DNA of 64,000 nucleotides from an uncultured Caldimonas sp. Its GTDB lineage: Bacteria > Pseudomonadota > Gammaproteobacteria > Burkholderiales > Burkholderiaceae. Positions 31,216-43,200 of the stretch are shown piece after piece; position 1 is the first letter of the stretch, and every line of letters starts with the position of its first letter. The stretch is taken from assembly GCF_946480305.1 (NCBI RefSeq), contig NZ_CAMLJQ010000006.1, positions 62,001 through 126,000 on the forward strand, written 5' to 3'. Made by a program: the position numbers and the translations under genes. The notes under the pieces were generated by a model that was given only the letters and a program-made list of their open reading frames with translations, was not told the origin of the DNA and did not search any database.

Positions 31216-34200
31216 TCACGCTGCCGGCCCTCCGGCCTGCAGTCCTATGGCCCCGAGCACGCGCCTGAGCCACGGCTTCTTTCCGGCGACGACCAAAGGC
31301 GCATCGTCCGCGGCCTGATCAACGGCGGCGTTTGCGGCAGCAATCTGCCCCAGCGTTTCGAAGATCATCCGGCGCACGCTGATGCGTGCCCCCAGCACCC
31401 GCTCCATCTCGCCGACTGCGCGCATGGCGAGCAGGGAATGGCCGCCGAGGTCGAAGAAGTTGTCGGCGAGGCCGACCTGGTCGATGCCGAGCAGGCGTTG
31501 CCAGATCTCGGCGACGGCGATCTCGGCCTCAGTGCGGGGTGCCGCGAACGAGGTGTCGTGCGCGACGGCGCCGTCGCTGGGCACCGGCAGGCTCTTGCGG
31601 TCGATCTTGCCGTTGGGCAGCAGCGGGATGGCGTCGAGCGACACATAGTGCTGCGGCAGCATGTAATCCGGCAGTGACTGGCGCAGGTGCTCGCGCAGGT
31701 CGTGAGCCGGCGCCATCTGGCCCCTGGGCACCACATAGGCGACCAGGCGGGCATCGCCCGGACGGTCCTCGCGCACGATGACGACGGTACGCGCCACCTG
31801 AGGGTGCGCAGCGAGGGTGGTCTCGATCTCGCCCAGCTCGATGCGGTAGCCCCGCACCTTGACCTGGAAGTCCATGCGACCCTGGTGTTCCAGCAGGCCG
31901 TCATGGCGCCAGCGCCCCCGGTCACCGGTGCGGTACAGCCTGGCTCCCGGGCGCCACGGGTCATCGACAAACCGCTCCGCCGTCAGCTCGGGCCGGTGCA
32001 GGTAGCCCAGCGTCACGCCGTCGCCGCCGATGCAGATCTCGCCCGGCACGCCGATCGGGCAGGGCTGCAGCCGCTCATCGAGGATGTGCACCTGCGTGTT
32101 CGCGATCGGCTGGCCGATCGAGATGCCCGCGTCCAGCGAAGCGACGCGGCAGCAGGTCGACCACACCGTGGTCTCGGTGGGGCCGTACATGTTCCACAGC
32201 TCGCCGGTGCGCGCGATGAGCTGCTCGGCCAGGTCAGCCGGCAGCGCCTCGCCGCCGATCAGCGCCTTGAAGGCCGAAGAGCCGGCCCAGCCCGCCTCGA
32301 TCAACATGCGCCAGGTGGCCGGCGTGGCCTGCATCACGGTGGCCTGCGACGACAGCAGCAGCGCACACAGCGCCTGCCCGTCGACGGCCTCGTCGCGGCT
32401 GGCCAGCACCACCTGGGCGCCCACCGTCAGCGGCAGCAGCAACTCCAGCACCGCGATGTCGAACGACAGCGTGGTGACCGCCAGCAGGCGATCGGAAGAA
32501 GACAGCCCCGGCTCGCGGGCCATGCTGAGCAGGAAGTTCACCACCGCGCGGTGCGGCACCACCACGCCCTTGGGGCGACCAGTGGAGCCCGAGGTGTAGA
32601 TCACGTAGGCCGCATCCTCCGGGCGGGCCGACAGCTCGTCGGCCGACAAGGCCGAAGCAGGGCGCGCGGCAATGCGGGTGGCGTCCACGTCCAGCAGCAC
32701 CGAGCGCTCGCGTGGCCACGGCAGCTGCGCGGTGAGGGCGGATTCGGTGACCAGCAGCGCCAGCCCGGCGTCCTCGGCCATGTAGGCCAGGCGCTCGGCG
32801 GGGAAAGCCGGGTCGAGCGGAACGTAGGCGGCGCCGGACTTGAGGATGGCCAGCTGGGCGACGACCATCTCGAGGCTGCGCTCGACGCACAGCCCGACCA
32901 GTGCGCCGCGGCCCACGCCGTGCGAGCGCAGCTCGTGCGCCAGGCGGTTGGTGCGTGCTTCCAGCTCGGCGTAGCCGAGCTGCTTGCCGTTGCAACGCAG
33001 CGCCGTGGCGCCCGGCGTGCGCAGCGCCTGCGCGGCCAGCAGTCGGTCAACCGGGAGCGCGAGCTCATCGCTCGTCGAGCGGGTCGAGTTCCAGCGTTCA
33101 AGCTCGCTCATGTCAGCACGGGTGAGCGTGCGATACCGGCCGATCAGCTGCTCGGTATCGTCGAGCGCCTGCTGCAACAGCAGTTCGAAGCGCTGGGCGA
33201 TCTGCACCACCGACTCGTGAGCAAACAGATCTGCGGCGTAGGTGAAGGTGCATTCGATGCCGCTGGGGATTTCAACGCACCACAGGCTCAGGTCTTCGGA
33301 GGCACCATGCAACTCGATGATGGCGCGCTCGTGGCTCAGTTCGCCCCAGTTCAACGGCCGCTCCCGTGCGTCCTGGAACGAGAACATGGTCTGGTAGATC
33401 ATCGGCCGGCTCGGGTCGCGCGGCACGTTGAGTTCGCGCACCAGGTGCTCGAACGGGACGTCGGGGTAGGAAAAGGCGTCCGTCACCGTCTCCTGCACTT
33501 GCTTGAGCCACTGCCGGAACGACAGCTCAGGCTGAGGCTGCAGGCGCAACGGCAACGCGTTGACGAAAAAGCCCATCAGCGCTTCGAGTTCCGGCTGTTC
33601 GCGCCCCCGCACCGGTGTGCCGATGACGAAGTCCGATTGCTGGGTGTGGCGGTACAGCAGGGCCGAGTAGGCGGCCAGCAGCGTGACGTAGAGCGTGGTG
33701 CCCTGTCGCTGGGCCAGGCGGTGCAGCGCCTGCGTCATCTCGTGCGAGAACTGGTGCGTGTGCGAGGCGCCGCGGCCGGACATCTTCGGCGGCCGGGGCC
33801 GGTCGAGCGGCAGTTCCAGCGGCTCGGGCAACGGGCTGAGCCGCTCGCGCCAGTGCGCGGTCTGCCGCCCAAGCTCGTCGCCTTGCATCCATGCCTGCTG
33901 CCAGGCCGCGAAGTCGCCGTAGCTGATCGGCAGTGCGGGAAGCTGGGGTTCGGCGCCCCGGGCGCAGGCGCCATACAGCTCCGACAGCTCCCGGTACAGC
34001 AGGTCGAACGACCATCCGTCCCACATGATGTGGTGCGCCATGAAGAACAGCACGTGCTCTTGCTCGGCGACGCGGAACAGGTGCGCCCGGAACAACGGCG
34101 CGCTGTCGAGTGGGATGGGCGTCTTGACCATCTGCGCGATGCGTGACTGCATCGCGGCCTCGCGCTCGCCAACGGGCAGGGAGGTCAGGTCGGTCAGCGG

Positions 34201-37200
34201 CAGCGGCGGGACGTCGATGCGCTCGAGCACGCGCTGGACCGCACCTTCCGGCGTGCGCTCGAACCAGGTACGCAACACGCTCTGGCGCTCGACCAGCAGG
34301 CGCAGGGCCTGCTGCAGTGCATCGAGCTGCATCGGCCCCTTGAGCCGGTGGGCCGACGGCACGTTGTGAACGGGCGTGCCCGGGTCGAGTTGTTCCAGGA
34401 ACCACAGCCGCTGCTGCATCAACGACATCGGGGCAGCGTGTTGGTCGGCGCGCCGTTCGATCGCAGCGGGCGTCTGCGATGGGGATGAGGCAGCTTGCGG
34501 GCCGAGCGCAGCGGCCAGGGCCGCGGGCGTCGGCGCCTCGAACAGGGTCTTCAACCCGATGCGGCGGCCGCAGGTCTGGCTCAGCTTGGAGGCGAGCTTG
34601 GCGGCGAGCAGCGAGTGGCCGCCCAGTTCGAAGAAGTTGTCGTGCATCTGCAGGGACGCCGTGCCGAGCACGTCGCCCATCAGACGGGCCACCTCTTGCG
34701 CGTCCGGGGCGGTCCCTTGCGCAGGGGTGTCCGCCTTCTGCTGTTGCATGCGCTCGGCAGGGGCAAGCGCCGTCGCGGCTTCGGCCGGGGCCGGCAGCGA
34801 CTTGCGGTCGATCTTGCCGTTCGGCAGCAGCGGCAACTGGGTCAGGGGCACGAACTGCGCCGGCACCATGTAGTCGGGCAGTTGGCGTTTGAGGTAGGTG
34901 CGCAGTGCCGTGGTGTCGAGCGTGTGCCCCGCGGCAGGCACTGCATAGGCGACCAGGCGTACGTCGCCGGGCGTGTCTTCGCGCGTGACGACCACGCTGC
35001 GCGACACGCCTGGGGCGGAGTCGAGCTGGGCTTCGATCTCGCCGAGTTCGATGCGGTAGCCTCGCACCTTCACCTGGTGGTCCATGCGGCCCAGGTGCTC
35101 GAGCCTGCCGTCTTCGCGCCAACGACCCAGGTCGCCGGTGCGGTACAGGCGTGCGGCCGGTGCGGCGTCGAAGGGGTCGGCGATGAAGCGTTCCCGGGTG
35201 AGATCGGGCCGGTTCCAGTAGCCGCCGGCCACGCCGGTGCCGCCGATGCAGATCTCGCCCGCCTCGCCGATGGGGCAGGCGTGCCCCTGCTCGTCGAGGA
35301 TCCAGACAGAGGTGTTTGCAATGGGCCGGCCGATCGAGATGCGCGTGGCGTCGGTGATCGGCATGACGGTCGACCAGACCGTGGTCTCGGTCGGCCCGTA
35401 CATGTTCCACAGCGTCACGCCAGCGTTGAGCAGGCGCCGGGCCAGCGGGGGCGGCAAGGCCTCACCGCCGCACAAGGCTGTGAAGCCGGCCGGCGCTGTC
35501 CAGCCTTCGTCGAGCAGCAGGTGCCAGGTGGTCGGGGTGGCTTGCATCACGGTGATGCCGTGCTGGGCGATCAGGGCGGACAGGGCCTGCCCGTCCATCG
35601 CGTCCTCGCGCTGGGCCAGCACCAGCCGGGCGCCGGTGACCAGCGGCAGCAGCAACTCCAGCACCGCGATGTCGAACGAAAGCGTGGTCACGGCCAGCAG
35701 CCGGTCGGCTTCGTGCAACCCCGGCTCGCGCTGCATGCTGGCGAGGAAGTTCACCACGCCGCGCTGCAGCACGATCACGCCCTTGGGCTTGCCGGTGGAG
35801 CCGGAGGTGTAGATCACGTAGGCGGGGGCGTCGGCATCGGTGCTCGACGAACCAGGCGCGTCCTCCGTCGACTCGATCAGTGAACGGTCTTCGTCCACGC
35901 GCAGTTGCTGCTCCCGGGGCAGGTCGACCAGGGCAGCGTGCGTGCTTTCGGTGACCACGAGCTTGAGCGCAGCGTCCTGCTGCATGTAGTGCAGCCGTTC
36001 GCGTGGGAAGTTCGGGTCGAGCGGCACGTAGGCGGCGCCGGTCTTCAGCACGGCGAGCAGCGCCGGGACCAGCTCGACGCCGCGGCCCAGGCACAGGCCG
36101 ATGCGCTCGCCTGGTGCGGCGCCGCGTGAACGCAGCAGGTTGGCGAGCCGGTTGGCGCGCGATTCCAGCTCGCGGTAGCTCAGCCGGCCATCCGGTGCTT
36201 CGATCGCGATCGCGTCGGGCGTTCGCGCGGCCTGTGCGCTCACCCAGTGCTCCACGCGTGCGTGCGGCGGCATCGGTTGCGCGGTGTCGTTGAAACGGAG
36301 CAGGCGGGAGTCGACGGCCGGCACGGCGGGTTCGATGGGCTGGTCGAGCGATTGCGACAGGGCTACGCACACCGTTTGGAGGTCCTGCACCAGTTCCGCT
36401 GCGCGCGCCGGGCTGAAGAACTCGCTGCTGTGATGCAGGTCGAGCGTGAGGCCGTCAGCCGTTTCGTAGAAGTTGAAGAACAGCTCGCTCAGCAGGCCGC
36501 GCTTGCGGCCTTCGTGCATGCTGGCCTGCAAGGGGGCAAAGACGGAGAGGTCGACCTTCGGGTTGAGGTTGAAGAACACGCCGCTGAGGGCGGGGCGGTC
36601 GCCCTTGGCGACGATGTCCAGCGCCCGTGCCACGGTACCCTGCGTGACGAGCGGATGCTCGAGCGCGTCCATCAGGTGGTCGCGCACGCGTGCGAGCACG
36701 GCGGCGGGCGCTTCCCCTGCGCTGCAGCGCAGTCGCAGCGGCAGGTCGAGCACGCCGTCGGCGATCAGCGGACCGTGACGTTGCAGGCTCTGCCCGGCGT
36801 AGGGGATGCTGATCACGAACTCGGGTTGGTCGCTGCGTCGCGCGAGCGACATCGTGACGGCCGCGAGCAGCAGTTGGAACAGCGTCGCATTGGCCCGCCG
36901 CGCCTGCGCCAGCAGTGCAGCATGCAGCGAGGCGTCGAACCGCGCACGCACGCTGTCGGCCGCGTAGCGGCGCGGGCTCGGCGGTGTGCGATCGCCCAGG
37001 CTCAACAGCGGCGGCGGGTTGCGCAGCACCTCGCGCCAGTAGGCGAGGTCTTCGCGCCCTCGCGGCCCTTGCACGCGTGCTGCTTCGTCGGCGGCGAAAC
37101 GGCGCGGCGATTCGGCGGCAGGCAGCACCGGCGCGTAGCCCGTGAGGCGGGCGCGGTAAGCCTGTGCCAGCTCGCCGAGCATCACGGGCGACGCCCAGCC

Positions 37201-40200
37201 GTCGAACACGAGGTGGCTGGCCACCAGGTGCACCACCACGCGTCCGTCGGACAGCTGCAGCAGGCTCACGGCCGCCAGCGGGGCCTGATCGAGAGGGAAG
37301 TCCCGTTCGCTGGCCTCGGTGCAGAAGGCGTCGAGCGCGGCCTCGGCGTCGGGCTGGCTGCGCAGGTCGATCCTGCGCGGCTCGACCCGCGCCTGCGGGT
37401 CCACCACCTGACGCGGTTCATCGAGGTCGAAGCGCAGGCAGAACGCCTCGTGCCGTGCAAGCACGTCGCGCACCGCCTGCTCCAGCGCATCGAGGTTGAC
37501 GTCCCCCTTCAGCACCAGGCACAGCGATTCGTTGAGCGCGCGCCGGGCGTGAGGGTCAAAGCTGGCTGCCAGCCAGCGCTCGGTCTGGCCCGGCGTGAGC
37601 GGGCCGGATTCATCGCCGAAGGTGCGTCCACCGCTGGGCGGTGGCGTGCCGGGGCGCGGCTGGATGAAGCCCAGGGTCATCAGCTCGTCGAGTGCCGACG
37701 TGAAGACCTTGAAGATGCGGTCGAGTTCGGCTTCGCCCATGGCCTCGGTCACGAAGTGACCGAACTGCTCGTACAGGTGCAGGCCGTGGTAGCGCACGAG
37801 GTAATAGAACAAGCTGACGTACTTCTGCCCGTCGTCCCAGCTCAAGCGCCACAGCGAGGCGCAATGGACGGCCTTGACCGGCGCGCCGCGCACTGCGAAC
37901 GCGGTGTTCAGCCGGTCGATGAGGTGCTGCGTGCGCTCGTTCAGGCGGCGGTAGAACTCGCGCCCGCCCTGCTTGAGGTGCAGCAGCGCGGCCTTGGCGG
38001 CAGCCAGGGCCAACGGGTGGCGCACGAAGGTGCCGGCGAAGTAGGTCACGCCGGCCTCGGGGTAGGAGTCGTCGCCGTAATGCCAGTGGCCACCGTCCAG
38101 TGCGTCGAGCCAGCGCGAGGAGCCGCCGATGGCGGCAAACGGCAGCCCGCCGCCGATCACCTTGCCGTAGGTGCAGATGTCGGCACGCACGTCGTAGAAC
38201 TCCTGCGCGCCGCCCGGGGCGACACGGAAGCCCGTGACGACCTCGTCAAAGATGAGTGCGCAGCCCGCCGCATCGGCAATGCGGCGCAGCTCCTTCACGA
38301 ACTCGCGGGGCTGCAGCGTCGGGTACTTGTTCTGGATCGGCTCGATCATGATCGCGGCCAATTCCGAACCTCGCTCGCGCAGCACGCGCAGCGAGTCGTC
38401 GCTGGCGTAGTCGAGCACCAGCACGTTCTCGACCGCATTCGCGAGGATGCCCGGAGCAGCAGACAACGAGCGCAGCTGCTTCGTGCCACGCACGATCACC
38501 TCGTCGAAGATGCCGTGGTACGAGTTGGTGAAGATCGCGATGGTCTTGCGGCCGGTGACGGTGCGGGCAATGCGCATCGCGCCCATCACGGCTTCGGAGC
38601 CGGTGTTGCAGAACGCCACGCGCTCATGGCCGGTGAACTCGGAGATGAGCTGGGCGACCTCGGCCGACAGCGGGTGTTGCGGGCCGACCTCGATGCCGGC
38701 CTTGAGCTGCTCGGCCATCGCGTCCACCACCGCCTCGGGCTGATAGCCGAGCAGGTTGGCGCCGAAGCACGAGAGCAGGTCGATGTACTCGTTGCCGTCG
38801 ATGTCCCAGATGCGGGCGCCTTTCGAACGGTCGGCCACGATGGGATAGACGAGGTCCTTCCACAGCGGATTGAAGCCGGTCACCACGCGCGGATCGGCCA
38901 TCAGCTTGCGATGCTGCTGGCTGAACGCCTTCGACTTGCCCGTTCGGGCGTTGTAGCGCGCGATGAAGTCTTCGAGCCAGCGGTGCTGCTCGGGTGTGTC
39001 GTCCTGCTGCGCATCGAGCGTGATACGGGCGGCCGCGCCGAAAGGCTTCTCGATCAATGCCTTGATCGACGGCTGCTCGGGTTCGCTCGCGGGTGTGGCA
39101 GCTTGCGTGGCAGGCGGCACCAGCACCGGGGCGGGCGACGCTGGCGCCAGAGCAACGGGCAGGGCAGCCGGGGCTGTCATCGGTTGCCCGGCGAGCAGCG
39201 CGAGTTGCTGTGACATCAGCTGCATCTGCTGCTGCAGCAGCAGATGCAGCGCGGAGCCATCTGTGACAGTCGCGGGCAGCACCGCTGCCGCCGCGGGAGC
39301 GTGGACGGCCTGGGTCACTGTAGCGACTGGATTCGCGGCGATGGCCACAGAGGGCGCGGCTGCAGGCGGTGGCGCGAAGCGGTCGGCCGGCAGCTCGCCA
39401 TCGAGGAACGTCGCCAGCTTGCCCAGCGTGTCCAGGTCTTCGAGCAGGCGCCGGAAGCGCAGCTTCACGCCGAACACGCGCTCGAGTTCCAGCGTGGCCT
39501 GCGTCAGCGACAGCGAGTCCAGGCCCTGATCGACGAAGCTCGCGTCGCCGGTCATCTCGTCCGCGGCCAGGCCGGACACATCGCTGAGGATGCGTTTGAG
39601 TTCTTGTTCCAGGCGGGGCAGTCTGCTCATGGTGGGTACGGGAGCGGAGGGGGAAGGGGGCGACGGCGCGTCGACGGCAAGACCGACGGACGATGCCGGG
39701 CGGGGCAGGTGGGCCGCCGCCGCAGCGGGCGTGCGGCGGGTGAACCAGTGACGTTCGCCCTGGAATGGATAGGTGGGCAGCGGGACACGCCGTGCCGTGG
39801 CCGCCACGGGCCAGGCGACGTTCACGCCCGCGCACCACAGCGCGCCGAGGCCCGTCAGCGCCTGCATGGCTGCGTCGCCAGGGTCCTGCGCCGGGCCGAG
39901 CAGTGGCACCACGCGCGGTACCGTGCTCTGCTTCGTGCGGTGCTGGCGCAGCAGCGCGGTCATGGCCTGGCCTGGGCCGACCTCGACGAACACGCAGTCG
40001 CCGTCGTGGGCGAGTTCTGCCTGCACGGCCCGGCTGAACTGCACGGTCGCGCGCACCTGGCGCGCCCAGTACGCGGGGTCGGTGGCTTCGCCGGCCTGCA
40101 CCGGTGCGCCCGTGACGCAGGAATAGAACGTGCGTTTCGGGGCTTGCAGCGCGGCACGCCGCAAGGCGTCGGCCACCTTGGGCAATGCGCCCTCCATCGC

Positions 40201-43200
40201 TGCGCTGTGAAATGCATGCGACACCCGCAGCCGCGTGGTGCCGATGTCGCGCGCTTCGAGTGCTGCCGCGAAGCCGTCGATGGCGGTCGTATCGCCCGCC
40301 AGCACCGTGAGCCCCGGGGCATTGCTGCCCGCCACTTCGATGCCTGGGGGGAGCAGCGGAGCCAACTGCTCGGCACTGGCGCGAGCTGCGAGCATCGAGC
40401 CCCTGGGCTGTTCGTACATTGCCTGCCCGCGCGCGATGACTGCCTTCATCGCATCGTGCAGCGGGAACACCCCTGCATGGCAGGCGGCGGCGTACTCGCC
40501 GATGCTGTGGCCGATCATCGCATCGGGCTGCACGCCCAGGCTGTCGAGCCACGCCGCCAGGGCGTATGACATGCTGAACAGCGCCGGTTGGGCGTGGCAG
40601 GTCTGGGCCAATGCATCGCCGGCTTGCGCGTCACCGGGTTGCACATCGAGCATCCAGGTGCGCAGCTTCGGTCCGAGTTCAGTTCCGGCAAGTTCGAGAC
40701 AGCGGTCGAGCGCCTCGCGGAATGCGGGGGCCTCGTCGTACAGCCCGCGCGCCATGCCCGCATGTTGCGAGCCCTGCCCGGGGAACAGAAAGACGACGCG
40801 CGGCCTGGCGATGGCGGGCGCGGCGCTCTTCGCGGCCAGGAGCGACGCTGCGGCGGATCGCGCGTCGCGCGCCGCCACGCACAGGCGATGGCTCATCGCG
40901 CGGCGCCCGCGCATCAGCGTGGCTGCCACATCGCCGAGCGGGAGCAATGGGTGGCGCCGCAGGTGATCGGCCAGATCGCGGGCGCGTTGCAGCGCGGCTT
41001 CCTGCGTGCGCGCCGACAGGGGCAGCAGGTAGAGGCGGCCATCGTCTTGCGCGTCACCGCGCGCCGGAAGTGGTGCTTCCTCGATCACGACATGGGCGTT
41101 GGTGCCCCCCACGCCGAAGGAGCTGACGGCCGCTCGGCGGGGTTGCTCGCTTCGAGGCCAGGGAGTGTTCTGCGCCACCACGTGGAACGGCGTGGCAGCA
41201 AAGTCGATCTGCGGGTTCGGCTTGCGGAAGTGCAACGTGCCCGGGATCACCTCGCGGTGCAGTGCGAGAGCTGCCTTCACGAGCCCCAGCACCCCGGCGG
41301 CAGCGATCGTGTGCCCCAGGTTGCTCTTCAGCGAGCCGAGTGCGCAGAACTGGGCGTCGGGTGTGTCTTCGCGCCAGGCTCGGGTGAGCGCCGCCACTTC
41401 GATCGGGTCGCCCAGCGCCGTGCCGGTGCCGTGCGCTTCGACGTATCCGATGCTGCGAGCGCTGACCTGTGCGTGTTCCAGCGCCATGCGGATCGCACCA
41501 GCCTGGCCGCTGACGCTGGGAGCGGTGAAGCTGGCCTTGTCGCCACCGTCGTTGTTGAGACCCACCCCACGGATCACGGCGAACACCGCGTCGCCGTCGG
41601 CCAGCGCGTCGTCCAGCCGTTTCAGCACGACCACGCCGCCGCCGCTGGCGAACACGGTGCCCGACGCGTCTGCATCGAAGGGCCGGCAGTGGCCGTCGGC
41701 GGACTCCATGCCGCCCTCCACGTGCAGGTAGCCCCCTTCCTGCGGGACGACCACCGTGGCTCCTCCGGCCAGCGCCACGTCGCACAGGCCGCTGGCGAGC
41801 GCGTGCCACGCTTGCGCCACGGCGACGAGGCCGGTCGAGCATGCGGTGTGGATGCTGACCGCGGGGCCGTTGAGGTTCAAGCGGTTCGCGACGCGTGTGG
41901 CGACATAGTCCTTTTCGCTGGCGAGCATCGCGGCGAACTCGCCGGCCTGGCCGATCAACTCGGGTTGCTCGTTGCGCAGTGCGGCGATGTAGCTGTTGTT
42001 GGCAACGCCGCCGTAGACGCCGATACGTTCATCGTTGCGGCCCGGGTCGATCGCTGCGTGTTCGAGCGCGCTCCAGCACAACTCGAGGAACATGCGCTGC
42101 TGAGGGTCGAGCAGGGTGGCCTCACGTGCCGAGATGCCGAAAAATGCGGCATCGAAGCGGCCTGCGTCTTCGAGCACGCCTCGGGCCGCGACGAAGTTCG
42201 GGCGGGAGCGGACCGATTCAGGGATGGACGGGTCGAGTTCCGAGGGCTGGAAGTGGCGTATGCCTTCGCGGCCCGCCAGCAGGTTGTCCCAGAACTGCTC
42301 GACGTTGCCGGCCCCGGCGGTGCGCGTCGCCATGCCGACGATGGCGATGCCGCTGTCGCTGCGGGGGCGGTTCTTCACGCGCCGGGGATCTCGTTGCTGG
42401 CCGGCCAGCACCGAGCGGATGCCGGCGAGGGTGGGCCGGTCGTACACATCGGCGACCGACACGCCTTGCACGCCGGCCTCCCGCAAGCGGGTGACGAAGC
42501 GCAAGACCAGCAGCGACTTCGCACCCAGCTCGAAGAGGTTGGCGTCGTCGTCGATCACAGGCACGCCCAGCAGCTCTTCCCACAGGCCTCGCACGAGCGA
42601 TGCCGGATCACGGCGATCAATGGCCTCGATCTGCGGCAGCGGCAGCGCGCGACGATCGATCTTGCCGCTGGGTGTGGTCGGCAGGCGATCGAGCACGACG
42701 TACCGCACCGGCACCATGTATTCAGGCAGCCGTTCGCGCAGGTAGCCGCGCAATGCAGGCGCGAGCTCGGGCGGCTGCCCCTGTTCTGCCCGCAGCACGA
42801 CGTGCGCAACGAGTTGCTTGCCGATGCCCGGCAGGTCAGGAGCCGTCACCACCGCGTCGCGGATGGCCTCGTGCGTCATCAGCACGACCTCGATTTCGCC
42901 CGGCTCGATGCGGAATCCGTCGACCTTCAACTGCTGGTCGGCCCGGCCCAGGTAGGTGCAGGTGCCCGAGGCGTCGCGCTGAACGAGGTCGCCGGTGGTG
43001 TACCAGCACCCCTCCAGACCGGGGATGTCGTTGCGGAATCGCTCGGCGCTCAGATCCTGGCGGCCGAGATAGCCATGCGCGAGGGTGTCTCCGCCGAGCA
43101 GCAGTTCCCCGGTGTCGGCCACGTCGACCGAGCCCGATTCGGCATCGCGCAGCGCCAGGCGCACATGGGGCAGCGCGCGGCCGATCGGCGGGATCACAGG

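Noticed and set aside
36247..39213. A 988-codon open frame opposite the aminotransferase and condensation domains
   Set aside because: Antisense shadow; no recognisable motif, and the - strand product is clearly functional here.
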